Assembly: GCA_963921195.1 (NCBI GenBank)
Contig: OY992540.1
Location: forward strand, 61,760,844-61,824,843
From: Pegoplata infirma
Taxonomy: Eukaryota > Arthropoda > Insecta > Diptera > Anthomyiidae
Direction: 5' to 3'
Length of the DNA stretch: 64,000 bases
Shown here: positions 9,336-20,084 of the stretch, one piece after another
Layout: every line of letters starts with the position of its first letter
Position numbering within the stretch: position 1 is the first letter of the stretch
Program-made: the position numbers and the translations under genes
Notes under the pieces: model-generated
The model's database searches: none
Seen by the model: only the letters and a program-made list of their open reading frames with translations
Told to the model about the DNA's origin: nothing

Positions 9336-9413
9336 GAAGCCTTTAATAAAACACTCTTGAGTCGACTAGAACGTCTCGAAAATTTTGTTTCAAATAATGG
9401 CAATCACAATTAA
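9336..9413 (+). pseudogene. 3' end of LINE ORF1 (Gag-like), 25 codons
   Basis: One frame reads EAFNKTLLSRLERLENFVSN, then five more residues and TAA at 9411-9413. Its position right before ORF2 and the 17-bp overlap with the ORF2 ATG fit the tail of a Jockey-type nucleic-acid-binding ORF1. The zinc-knuckle part is missing because the copy is 5'-truncated. Confidence 0.7.
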
Positions 9414-11985
9414 ACAATTAAACATTATGGCCTGGAATGCAAACGGCTTATTAAAACATAAAAATGAACTTGAAATTATATTAACTAAAGAAAATATTGA
9501 TTTGTGTTTGATATCTGAAACCCATCTAACTAACCAAATATCCGTTAAATTTAAAAACTATGATACGTATACTACAAATCATCCTCAAAATAATGCAAGA
9601 GGGGGAAGCGCTGTAATCATAAAAAATAACATACATCACAACGAAGAAGAAGGTATTTGCATGGAGGAATTTCAAGCCACAACAATTGTTTTGAACCTTC
9701 AAGGGAACAATGTTTCAATAACTGCCCTTTATAGTCCACCAAACCACAAAATAAAATCAGATTTATATAAATCGATACTTTCTAAATACAAAGGAAGACA
9801 AATCATTGGAAGAGACTTCAATGCAAAGCACTTACAATGGGGTTCACGTACTACTTCAACAAAAGGAAGACAACTATTTAGTGCAGCGAAACAAATGGGT
9901 TGCTATTTTCTTTCCACAGGAAAACCAACTTATTGGCCATCTGATTTAAATAAAACACCAGATCTTATTGAGTTTTTCATTATTCGTAAAATATCTAAAA
10001 ATATTCTTCAGATAAAAGAGGGAGTGGATTTGAACTCAGATCACTCACCGTTTTTACTCATACTTAATGGACACATTAAGCTTCGTGATGAAAAACCCTA
10101 CTTGGTTAACAAATGTACTGATTGGGAATACTTCAAATCTGTACTGAATGATAAATTTGATAACAATGCGCCTATATCCACACCTGAGAATTTAGAGATT
10201 GAAGTTGAAAAGCTCACAAATCAAATTGAAACAGCGGCTTGGATTAGTACTCCGAAAATAAAACCAAAAATAGATACACCAAAGTATCCACAAGAAATAC
10301 TAAATTTAATTTCTGAAAAAAGAATTCTAAGAAGAAGATGGCAACAAACCAAATACCCTTTTATAAAAACACAGCTGAATTATTATACTAAACTCATCTC
10401 TTACAAAATAAAAGAAATAAAAAACTCAAATTTTAATCAATATCTTATAAATCTGTCTCCAAATAAGTCAAACGAAAGATCCTTGTGGAAATCAACAAAG
10501 TACCTTAGCAGGCCTATAAAACAAAATCCACCAATCAGAAATCAATCCGGTACATGGGCCAAAAGCGATTCCGAAAAAGCCGAAGCTTTTGCTCAGCATC
10601 TTTTCAATACGTTTAAACCACACAACTCAATGTTAGAAACTTTTGAACAACCTGATCAAGAAAATACTGAAATTCAACTATTTACAGCATCTGATATAGA
10701 GCAAGAAATAATGATTGGCTTAAAGCCAGGTAAGAGCCCCGGATTTGATTTAATCACTTCCGAAATTTTAAAAAATCTTCCTTACAACGGAATTTTGAAA
10801 CTTAAGAATATAATAAATGCTTGTATTACTCTAAAACACATACCATTATGGTGGAAAGTTTCTGAAGTAATAATGATCCCAAAGCCTGGTAAAAATATAA
10901 ATGAAGTCAGTTCGTATAGACCTATCTCACTTTTACCAGTTATGTCAAAGCTATTCGAAAAGCTCTTTAACAAACGACTTAAAGAAATTATAGTTACGAA
11001 ACAGTTGATACCAGAACACCAATTTGGATTCAGAGAGAAACACTCGAATATTGATCAAGTTCATCGTATAGTGTTCACAATTGAAGAAGCGTTAGAAACA
11101 AAAAAGGTTTGCTCCGCAATATTTTTAGATGTTGCACAAGCTTTTGATAAGGTATGGCACGAAGGTTTGGTACATAAACTGAAGCAATTCCTTCCACAAC
11201 AATACTCTGATATCCTTATATCTTACCTTAATGATAGATATTTTAGAATAAAATACGGCACCAAATACTCATCGTTATATTCAATAGAGGCTGGTGTACC
11301 GCAAGGTAGTATACTTGGGCCTACTCTTTATCTAATATACACCTGCGATATTCCAATACCGAACAATGGTACCATCGCAACTTTTGCTGATGATACATGC
11401 ATACTGTCAGTAGCAAGAAACGAAGAAGAATCAACACAAAAACTTCAAGAATCAGTTAATCAGATACTAAGTTGGACCACGAAATGGAGAATGAAGCTTA
11501 ATGACAAAAAATCAACTCACATAAATTTTACAAATAAAATTGTTCGTTACTTGCCAATACAAATATCTGGCAACCAAATACCATACGCCAACAACTCGAA
11601 GTATTTGGGGATGACACTTGATGCCAAACTAAAGTGGAAAGAGCACATAAAAATAAAAATTATGGAACTGAACATAAAGTATAACAAACTTAAATGGTTA
11701 ATTGGTAAACATTCACATTTATCAATACAAAATAAATCACTCGTTTACAACCAAATTTTAAAACCTGTATGGTGCTATGGAGCGCAACTTTGGGGTTGTG
11801 CTGCGAAAGGCCACATCGATATGATCCAACGCTTTCAAAACAAAGTACTGAGATATGCAGTCAATGCACCTTGGTATATTCGAAATTCTGATTTACACAG
11901 GGACTTAGGCGTAGACCTTGTTTCAGATGTTATTAGAGATTATGCTACATCACACTCTTTAAGGACTCAAGAACATATCAACTGA
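9397..11985 (+). CDS. LINE ORF2: endonuclease and reverse transcriptase (Jockey clade)
   Basis: The 862-residue product is an uninterrupted non-LTR ORF2. An N-terminal APE-type endonuclease (about 1-225) shows WNANGL, a SETHL motif, RGGSAVII, DFNAKH and SDHSPF. The reverse transcriptase (about 420-720) shows GKSPGFDLI, SYRPISLLPVMSKLFEKL, HQFGFR, the catalytic LDVAQAFDKVWH, GVPQGSILGPTLY, FADD and KYLGMTLD. The final 130 residues are the usual Jockey C-terminal part without RNase H. The protein would nick DNA and copy the LINE RNA at the target site. ATG 9397 is chosen because it overlaps the ORF1 stop by 17 bp, as in Jockey elements; an upstream in-frame TTG at 9385 is not needed. One oddity is GRDFNAKH where relatives usually have GGDFNAKH, a change beside a catalytic aspartate. 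An unbroken frame suggests a recent insertion, but without ORF1 and the 5' promoter it is probably not mobile by itself. Confidence 0.9.
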   Translation: MAITIKQLNIMAWNANGLLKHKNELEIILTKENIDLCLISETHLTNQISVKFKNYDTYTTNHPQNNARGGSAVIIKNNIHHNEEEGICMEEFQATTIVLNLQGNNVSITALYSPPNHKIKSDLYKSILSKYKGRQIIGRDFNAKHLQWGSRTTSTKGRQLFSAAKQMGCYFLSTGKPTYWPSDLNKTPDLIEFFIIRKISKNILQIKEGVDLNSDHSPFLLILNGHIKLRDEKPYLVNKCTDWEYFKSVLNDKFDNNAPISTPENLEIEVEKLTNQIETAAWISTPKIKPKIDTPKYPQEILNLISEKRILRRRWQQTKYPFIKTQLNYYTKLISYKIKEIKNSNFNQYLINLSPNKSNERSLWKSTKYLSRPIKQNPPIRNQSGTWAKSDSEKAEAFAQHLFNTFKPHNSMLETFEQPDQENTEIQLFTASDIEQEIMIGLKPGKSPGFDLITSEILKNLPYNGILKLKNIINACITLKHIPLWWKVSEVIMIPKPGKNINEVSSYRPISLLPVMSKLFEKLFNKRLKEIIVTKQLIPEHQFGFREKHSNIDQVHRIVFTIEEALETKKVCSAIFLDVAQAFDKVWHEGLVHKLKQFLPQQYSDILISYLNDRYFRIKYGTKYSSLYSIEAGVPQGSILGPTLYLIYTCDIPIPNNGTIATFADDTCILSVARNEEESTQKLQESVNQILSWTTKWRMKLNDKKSTHINFTNKIVRYLPIQISGNQIPYANNSKYLGMTLDAKLKWKEHIKIKIMELNIKYNKLKWLIGKHSHLSIQNKSLVYNQILKPVWCYGAQLWGCAAKGHIDMIQRFQNKVLRYAVNAPWYIRNSDLHRDLGVDLVSDVIRDYATSHSLRTQEHIN

Positions 11986-12174
11986 CAAGCTTCTATGTTA
12001 GGCAATGATTTATTATATACCCGTAGGCTAAAACGCCAAAAACCACAGGATCTAATCTAGTGGGCTCTTATTAAAAATTTGTAAATATTTTAGAATAATA
12101 TTACTTGTTAGTTAAGTACTAGTTGTAATCTTATGAAATGTAGAAATAAAATCCAATTTTATAACGTTTCAATA

Positions 12175-12206
12175 AAAAAATAAAAAAAAAAAAAAAAAAA
12201 AAAAAA
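12175..12206 (+). repeat. LINE poly(A) tail
   Basis: A-run with a single T right after the second AATAAA of the LINE. Confidence 0.8.
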
Positions 12207-12790
12207 ATGAAAAGAAAAAGAAAAATTTTTTGAGAAAGAAAAAAGAAAGAAAAAAAATTGATAAAAAAATTTGATGAAAAAAAAATTATGAAAAAAAAAA
12301 TTTGATGAAAAAAAAAATTGATTAAAAAAAAATTTGATGGATAAAAAAATTTATGAAAAAAAAATAAAATTGATAAAAAAAAATTGATGGTAAAGAAAAT
12401 TTATTGGAAAAAAAATTTGATGGGAAAAAAATTGATGAAAAAATTAAAGAAAAAAAAAATTTTATGGAAAAAAATGATGAAAAAAAAAATTTTTTTGAAG
12501 GAAAAAAAATTGATGAAAAAAAAAAATTGATGACAAAAAAAAATTGGATGAAAAAAAAAGTTTAATGAAAAAAAATTATAAAAAAATTGATGGAAAAAAA
12601 AAATTGATGGAAAAAAAAATTTGATGGGAAAAAAAATTGATGAAAAAAAAAATTTTATGAAAAAAAAGTTTGATAAAAGAAATTAAATTGATTAAAAAAA
12701 AAAATTTACTAAAAAAAAAAAAATTTGATGGAAAAAAAAAATTTGATGAAGAAAAAAAAAAAATTTATGGAAAAAAAAAAATGTTTTGTT
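12207..12790 (+). repeat. GATGAAAA array (degenerate tandem repeat)
   Basis: Roughly 40 irregular units of the type GATGAAAAAAAATTT, with GATGG and TTATG variants. Similar arrays lie at 7845-8131 (minus), 40140-40300 (minus), 44370-44765, 46013-46405 and 46827-47596. Confidence 0.85.
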
Positions 12791-13500
12791 GAAAAATAAT
12801 TATGTTACTTTTTATTCACCAGCTGGTGAAAAACGGATTAATTCAATACGAGGTGAATTATTATCCAAGTAACAAACCCAAGTTATTAAAATTTTTGGTT
12901 TTAAGAAAATGAAAATAGTAATTCTCGTTTTCTTTTTCGTTATTTGTTAGCTTATATAGTCAAACTGAGGTGGCGTCCTGCAACTTTTTTAAAATTCCAC
13001 ACCAGCCTAAAACATTATCATGTTAAATTTTTTTTTTCAATTTTTTTTTTAGAGCTTAAACTTAGCCAAATCATAAGAAAATTGTGTTTTTGGTTTTTCA
13101 ATTTTTCAAAACCTGTGCGTAGGAGGTGTTACTAAATATTGAAAAAATTAACAAATTTTTGTCGAGCTGATTTGATTACAAATTTATCAAATTAAAACGG
13201 TATATTTTTGTACGGGATTGAATAAATTTTTATTTTAAAAAATTTTGAGAACGCATTCTGAAATTTCACATTTTTTACAAAAGTCAATTTATTAAAAATC
13301 CGGCCACTGTTTTTTTTTTGTTTTTAAATTTTTTTTTAAGCTTAAATGTTTGTCTATCCACACAAAACAAAATTTAGAAGTGCGTTTTTCGTTTTTTTTT
13401 TTAGAAAATCGCATTCAAATATTGATTTTCATATCAGTTTTGTATTTTTTCGTTTCAACATAGCGTATTCTTGCAAAAATTTGTTATTAAAAAAAAAATA
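12791..13500 (+). repeat. 3' module of the GATGAAAA family, with a 16-bp palindrome
   Basis: After the array comes AATAATTATGTTAC and the perfect palindrome TTCACCAGCTGGTGAA (12815-12830), then GGTTTTAAGAAAATGAAAA, CTGAGGTGGCGTCCTGCAAC and a tail (about 13040-13480) whose inverted copy is at 63400-63790. Similar modules follow or precede arrays at 40020-40140 (minus) and 47600-47740. Confidence 0.7.
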
Positions 13501-14275
13501 CGCGGATTTTTTATACCCTCCGCTCTAGTTATAGAGGGTATATATTAATTTGTCATTCCGTTTGTAACACCCCATAAAGTATATATATTCATGATCCTCG
13601 ATCGATTTTAAGACGATCTAGCGATGTCTGTCCGTCTGTCTGTCAGTCAGTTGAAAACACGCTAACTTTTGAAAAAGTTTACGGAATATCCATAAGATTA
13701 GCATATATGTTGGGCATGTACTTGGTCAGGTTGGTGTTGCAATCCATTGAAATCGGTCTAGTGGTTCAAAAGTTATGAGCAAATGGCTGAATTTCGGCAA
13801 GGGTTTTTCGTGAATTTACGATATAAAAACCACTCTAACTTTCGAAAGACAATTCTGAGGATGCTGAAGCTTAGCATATATATTTGTCGTTCCTTTAGTC
13901 TGATTCGTATTAAATTTCAGCCAAATCGGTCGAATGGCTCAAAAGTTATTAGCAAAACCGTGAATTTCAGATTAGTTTCACCTGAAATTCAAATGTTGAA
14001 AACCCAATTAAACATGTTTTAAAAACATTGGAAAGCCACAAATATATTTTACAACGTATTTTTGTCACTCAAAAATATTTTTACACTAAAAAGAGCAATA
14101 CACTCGAAAAAAATTTTACACTCAAAATAAAATTTAGTAAATTTTTTTTTTTTTCAAAAATTACTTAAAAAATTTTTTTACACAAAATAAAATATTTCTA
14201 ATCAAAAACGTAATTTTTTTTTCACGTTAGAAAATTTACTATCACTTAAAAAGGGCATTGTGGAGTGTATTCATA

Positions 14276-15051
14276 CACTCAAAAAATTATGTCATTAACT
14301 GTTTGTAGTTTATTTAAAAAATTATTTATTTTTAAAAGAAAAAAACATTTATTTGATGTTCAGTTTTTATTTTTTATAGTGACTATTTCTGTTCTTTGTT
14401 TCAAAAATAACACACTAAAATATAAATACCTTCATTAACATTTAATTTTTAAAGTCATTTATTCCTGTTCTGTAAGTAAAAACTACTGATTATTCTATAA
14501 ATTTTTAATGATTTGTGTAAGTAATTTTTTTTTAAATATCATTAGTTTTTACCCACAAAGTTATTATTTTTTGTAGAAAAAAAAAAATTAAAAAAATTAT
14601 TTATAGAAATATAAAAACATGTTTGTATCAAGTTACTTTAGCACGATGGGTAGAGTGTCTGGCCAGAATGTAAATAGTTGATTAGAAAATTTTATTAAAA
14701 ATTTTTAAAAAAATATTTCAATAAAAAATTGTAAAAAAACCTACGAAATAATTAATTTTTAATGTTTTGGTAGGTTATTTTTTTGGATTTTGTTGGTAAA
14801 AATAACAGAACTATTATTAATTTGAAAAGTTTTCGTAGGTTATTTTTCCGAATTCGTTAGTAAAAATGAATGAAAAAACCACATTCTTGAATGTTTAATG
14901 TTATTTATTTTAGAAAATTTTGCCAACAGTAAAAAATAAATGTTGATGTTTGTTAAAACAAATGAATAATTACTGGGATGGTTTTCAACTGTTAAATCAC
15001 TGGTTTTGAATGTGTTTTTCATTTGTTTTTGCCTACTAAATATTTTGAGTG
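14276..15051 (+). mobile_element. TA-target MITE (CACTCAAAAAATT family)
   Basis: The ends are inverted: CACTCAAAAAATTATGTCA and, on the minus strand at the right, CACTCAAAATATTTAGTAGG. TA lies on each side, and the empty site (TATTCATAGATTCGG) is known from intact DINE copies, so the boundaries are exact. TA duplication and short inverted ends fit a Tc1/mariner-type MITE. It contains a tRNA-like stretch (about 14638-14690). Confidence 0.85.
14638..14690 (+). other. Degraded tRNA-like sequence inside the MITE
   Basis: TTAGCACGATGGGTAGAGTG resembles an A box. The better-kept counterpart in the MITE at 28985-30741 (29368-29422) also has a B-box-like AGATCGATTCCCC, which is lost here. Confidence 0.4.
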
Positions 15052-15090
15052 TAGATTCGGCCAAGTCGAATTTAACTTTTCTACTTGTTT

Positions 15091-17211
15091 TTTTTCAATT
15101 TTTTTTTTACAAAAAAAAACATCAACAACATTCGTAAGTTTTAATTGTTTTTTGTATTGAATTTGTATTAATGTTATGTTTTATTTATTAAATAGACGAA
15201 TTCCCTTGAAAAAGTCGACAAAAAATCAAAGAAACGTCGGGAAAAATATGTAATTAACTTGTTTTATTTACATCAACAACAATAGGCCCAAATAGCTTAA
15301 TAAAGGAAACTTTATTTAACTTTTTTATTTGTTTTTTTTTTTTTTTTTGTAAATCAGAAATCATGCAGTAGTAAATTTAAACTTTAAACCATATTTGAAA
15401 CAAAAAATATATATTGCAATCCTCTTAACAATCACCTCGTAAACTTTTCATATTGAACCTTCGTTGAGTTCAGGCACTACAACAAAAACCATCATTGCCA
15501 ATGCGACAGGATTTAACAATGATTTAAGAAAAACACCAATTCAACTGTATACTAGAACATGACTAACGACTGTCATTTGTTAGCTTTAAATGTAGCTACA
15601 CTGAAAATAAAATATCTGTTAAATGGATAGAAAAATTACAGGGTGCTTTATCTCAATGAGAAAATTTGTGATATCAGAAGCCAAGATTTTTTAATATTTC
15701 TGATATAATTTTAATTAAAATAATTAGTTAAGCTCAAGGTTTTTTTTTTTTTTAATTTTCAGCAAATATAATTAGCAAAAACATAGTTAAAATTATTTTT
15801 TTTAACTGAAATTTAATAAAAGAACATTTTATTTGAATTTTGATTATAACAGAAAAAATTCGAAAAATTTGTTGATTTCATTTAAATTTTTTTTTAGTTT
15901 TTCAGAAACATTTTTCTTGAGTGTAAATTTCTAAAAATTTACAAAAACGAAGACCAGGAAAAACCAGGCGAAAAAACAATTGTTGAAACGACAGTTAAGG
16001 ACAGTGTTGGTTTATTTTTTTGTACAAATCGTGTTTAGATTTGAGTTCACGCTAATTACATGGTCATTAATTGAGCTAATTATTTTTCATTATCTTTGTG
16101 GAAAGATAAAAAGATAAACAAAGAAATACAACAACAAAAAAAAAAGTAACGAAAAATTAGAAAATAGATTTCAAAATCTTGCTTATGGGCAACTACAGTA
16201 TTGTTTTATTCTTTTTATTTATTTTTTTTTGTTCTTAATTTAAAAATTGTTTTATTTATGTTTATCTTTTCTTTTTATTCTTTTCTTTTCAATTACTGCT
16301 TACTTTTTTCTATTCATTTGATAATTACAATGATGATAAAGATGATGGGAGTAACGTTGATTGTGAAGTCGTTGCTGTGCAATTAAAAACTTCTCAAAAT
16401 CTAGTGAAAATAAATAAAAGGACTATATAAGATTTTTTATTTTTATTTTTTTTTTAGTTCTGGTGTCTTGCTAAATAAAATGGGACTTTTTCTTTCTAAT
16501 AAAATGTCAACGTTGTATAGCATTGCACTATGGGGTAATTTTTAAGGAATGCATTGAAAATAATTCACTGAAAATAAGTTAAATAATTTATTCTTATCGG
16601 CTGTATCGAGTCAAAAATAACTTGCACAATTTTCTGTATAATTGTATTACATTTTCTGGATTTGTTTTAATTTTACAGATTTTTTTTTTAATTTTTTTAA
16701 ATTTTTTTAATGAACTTTCCCGATTTTTGTTTGAATTTTCTAAATATTTTTTTGATTTTTTTAAATTTTATGATTTTCTTTTATATATTTTGTGTTCTTT
16801 TTTTAATTCCTCATCATTTTTGGTGCTTTAACTTTAATTTTTTGAAATTTTTTTGCATTTTTCTGTTTTTTTAACTTTTCAGAATTTTTTCATCCTTTAG
16901 GGATTTTTTTTAAATATACATATTTTCTTTATACATAGATTGATAATTTTTTCTAAATTTGTTTGATATTTTTTGGGGCTTTCGTGAATTTTTTAAATTT
17001 GTGATTTTTTTTAATTCTTTTTAAGATTCTAATTTTTTTTGATTTGTTCATAATTTTCTTCAACTATATTCAGCATTAACCGAATTTTCTGGAATTTGAT
17101 TTTTCTTGTATTTTCTATTTTTTCCAATTTTGTTTCGATTTCTACCATTTTCGAAATTGTATGCATCTTTTTCTAAGTTTGCCTTAATTTTTCTGATTTT
17201 TTAGTTTTTTT
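15091..17211. other. AT-rich region, no gene seen
   Basis: Dominated by T- and A-runs. Small open frames, such as one at 16201-16386, are made mostly of F, L, I and K codons and have no family signal. The stretch 16430-17210 is extremely T-rich on the plus strand. Confidence 0.5.
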
Positions 17212-17427
17212 CAAGGTTGGCAATCGAAACGAATAACGGTATCGATATCGGTATTGGTATCGTTTTTTATTTTATTTCGGTATCGATATCCGTTACGGTA
17301 TTTGAGTGGAATCGGTTACGGTAATAACGATACCGAAACGTCAGTACCGGTACGTACCGGTATTATCGAAAAAATATAAAAAACATATAAAAACTTAAAA
17401 AAAATATTTTAATTTTAATACTAAGCA

Positions 17428-18090
17428 TTAGGGTGTCCCGTCAAATCTAAACTTTCAAATTTCATTTCGTAATACCTGCCTAACGATGGCCATAGAAAAG
17501 CTGATTGTGGGAAAAATTAAGAAAATATTTGGCAAGAGCATCTTCAGTCGGCAACCAGAGACCTAAGTTTGAAAAAATTTCAAAACAGCGATTTTGGTCC
17601 ACAGATGCTTATTTTCAAATATAAAAATTTTTGTTTAACCAAATTCGCCTCCAAAGTTAGAAGAAAAAAAAAATATTTAAAAAAAATGTTGGTCCAAAAA
17701 TGCTGATCAGCATCTGTCAAAAAAATCCTTGTGCACCCAACCCACATCCCGGATTAAATAAAAATCCAAAAAAAAACTTTACTATACAATGGCCGTATAG
17801 ATTTTTTTCTTTTTTGAACTTAAAGGGGCCCAGAAAATTTCTATTGGGAGTCAAAATGACTCCATAGAGATTTCGTGAGGGACAGTATCGCTGTTGAAGT
17901 ATGGATTTTTTTGGAAATTTTTACTGTGTATATCCGCGATGTGGGTGCCCAAATTTTATTTGTTAATTTTTATGAGACTTCGGGGGAGGCATCTGGAGTT
18001 CCAGCGATAGGTTTTGCACCATAGCATAATTTTTTAAAGTGGCTTAACTTGGAGAAATCGCTAATGAAGTTACGATTTCGCAATTTTTTA
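17428..18090 (+). repeat. Unclassified repeat starting TAGGGTGTCCCGTCAAATC
   Basis: The opening phrase and the following AGCTGATTGTGGGAAAA and GCATCTTCAGTCGG phrases recur at 34048-34190 (TAGGGCGTCCCTTCAAATT and so on). The right end is not identified here. Confidence 0.5.
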
Positions 18091-18093
18091 TTA

Positions 18094-18490
18094 CACTAAG
18101 AAAATTATGTCATTAACTGTTTGTAGGTTATTTTAAAAAGTAATCAGTAAAGTTATTTTAAAAGAAAAATCATTAATTTTATTATGGACTTATTATTTTC
18201 TACTGTTTCTGTAGTTTAAAAAAAATAATTTACTGTATTAAAAACGAATTTTCTGTTACATTTAATTTCGGCAGTAAAAAATTTCTTCTATAGTTTTACT
18301 GTTTTTCAATACAAAATAACTGAATATTCACTAGTTTTTTAATGTTTTGGTTAGTCATTAAATTAACATTTAAAATTGACTGTATTGTGTTTTTATTTTA
18401 AAAGAAAAAACACTGGAATGGTTTTTAAATAAAAGTTCATTTGTTTTAAGTGAATATTCACTGGAATTTACCTATATAATTTTTTGAGTG
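18094..18490. mobile_element. TA-target MITE (CACTMAAAAAATT family), short copy
   Basis: Left CACTAAGAAAATTATGTCA, right (minus strand) CACTCAAAAAATTATATAGG, with TA on both sides (18092-18093 and 18491-18492). Its first 35 bases match the MITE at 14276. Confidence 0.75.
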
Positions 18491-19004
18491 TACTTAAAGC
18501 CTAGTACTCTGTTTTTTACTGTGAAAATTTCACTTAAACTTTAAACGCCTCAAATCGCAACAAAACATTTAAAAATCTACAACTTTTGACAATAATAAGA
18601 AAAAAACGATCATAACAAAACTGAAATGTACCTTTTCACATTTTCCCAAATAGATAACACCAACAAAAAGAGCTTGATTGCCTAAAAATAAGATGAAGTA
18701 TGTGATTTTTTGGGGATTTTACTTGAACCGCGTTGCGGGAGGAAACATTTTGATACCCAATAGAAACTTTTTGGACCCCTTTCAGCTCAAACAAAAAATA
18801 AAAGTAAAAATCGATACGGCCTACTCTACAATGCATAGTGCCAAAAATTAATTTGAGTAGAAAAGCACTTTTTAAGTTAATGAATACCTTTTACGAAAAC
18901 CAAAGGAAAAAACTGTGCTCTCTACGCAAATTAAAATCTATTAATCATGCGCCATGTTAGTAGTACGATTTTTTATTTGCGAAACGACAATTTACAAATT
19001 TTTA

Positions 19005-19586
19005 TCTTAATATATAAAAACGTTTGTGCCGGGTACGTGTTACTAAAACTTAAGAACCGCTGGACCGATTGACACCAAACTTGGACAATATATTAGTTTA
19101 GTCAGGAGCCAGGTTAAGTTTAATCCCGATAGGTGGCGCTGTTGTCGCAATATTTGAATTTTTGGTACTTATGGTACGATTTGGCTGAAATTCACAAAAT
19201 GTAGATGGCGCTGGGGTAAAGTTATTAACAAAATTCTTCATTTCAGTGAAATTTAACAGCAGCTCAGAATGTATGAATGTTTCGTAATGAGAAAATTAGT
19301 GTGTAGGAATGGACCCTAAAGATGGCGCCGGGGAGAAGCTAATTATATATTCATGTCTAAGTCACCCCGGGTAACGCCGGGCGCATCTTCTCGGAAGATG
19401 GCGCTGGGGTAAAGTTATTAACAAAATTCTTCATTTCAGTGAAATTCAACAGCAGTTCAGAATGTATGAATGTTTCGTAATGAGAAAATTTGTGTGTATG
19501 AATGGACCCTAAAGATGGCGCCGGGGAGAAGCTACTTATATATTCATGTCTAAGTCAACCCGAGTAACGCCGGGCGCTTCAGCTAG
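19005..19586 (+). mobile_element. Non-autonomous Helitron with duplicated 3' end
   Basis: It starts TC after an A (TCTTAATATATAAAAACG) and ends CTAG before a T, with a GC-rich hairpin just upstream (CCCGAGTAACGCCGGG). This is the classic Helitron end structure, inserted between A and T without duplication. The last part is a tandem duplication of about 190 bp (19202-19393 and 19396-19586). The first copy carries its own hairpin (CCCGGGTAACGCCGGG) but ends ATCTTCTCGG, not CTAG. Confidence 0.85.
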
Positions 19587-19793
19587 TTAAAAAAATATAT
19601 ATTTTTTTTTAAACATGGTTTTTTAAGAAAAACCGTTTCAATACCGGTACGTACCGGTACCGAAGGAAAAGGTTTTTGGATACCGGTATCCGATACCAAA
19701 ACTGGGTTTCGGTATTGGTATTGGTACCGATATTCAATTTAAAGGGTTTTGCAACGGATAACGGTATTGAAAAGGTATCGATTGCCAACATTG

Positions 19794-20084
19794 TTTTTTT
19801 TGATTTTCTAATCAATTTTCCGATTTTTTACAATGTCTAAATGCTTTTTTGAAGTTTGTTTTATATTCTTTACTGTTTTTAGCATTTTCCGAATCTGTCT
19901 GAAATTTTAAATAATCTTTATGAAATTTTTCTATGTCTTTAAGACAGAAATATATTTGGTAAAAGTTTAAAAAAAAACATATTTTTTTTGTAAAAAAATT
20001 TTAAAATTTGTTAAGCTTTTTAAAAAAATACATTGATAAATTTTAAGTTAATTTTTACTTGACACAATTAAAAACTTAATTAAA
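19794..20084. other. AT-rich spacer, no gene seen
   Basis: T- and A-runs only. Confidence 0.4.

Larger units (their letters stand above)
9336..12206 (+). mobile_element. Jockey-clade LINE, 5'-truncated, with poly(A) tail
   Basis: The unit comprises the last 25 codons of ORF1, an overlapping full ORF2, a short 3' UTR with two AATAAA signals (12145 and 12171) and a poly(A) run ending at 12206. The left junction is placed by comparison with 44319-44372. A clear target-site duplication is not visible because the flank is A-rich. The element sits inside the GATGAAAA-array repeat. Confidence 0.85.
13508..15090 (+). mobile_element. DINE-like element, variant A, with a nested MITE
   Basis: It starts TTTATACCCTCCGCTCTAG, has a short (GTCY)n, and lacks the CTCGAAATATTGGTCTAGGA phrase of other copies (small deletion near 13570). 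At 14274 it is interrupted by a TA-target MITE and resumes at 15052 with TAGATTCGGCCAAGTCGAAT, ending CTACTTGTT. Confidence 0.85.
17212..19793. mobile_element. hAT-like element with GGTATCGATACC subterminal repeats
   Basis: The ends are CAAGGTTGGCAATCGA and, on the minus strand at the right, CAATGTTGGCAATCGATACC. Both ends are rich in short inverted words (GGTATCGATACC, ACCGGTACGTACCGGT). The flank is a T-run on both sides, so the 8-bp duplication cannot be read clearly. It holds an unclassified repeat from 17428, a MITE (18094-18490) and a Helitron (19005-19586). A second family member is at 35933-39185. No transposase frame is seen. Confidence 0.7.
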
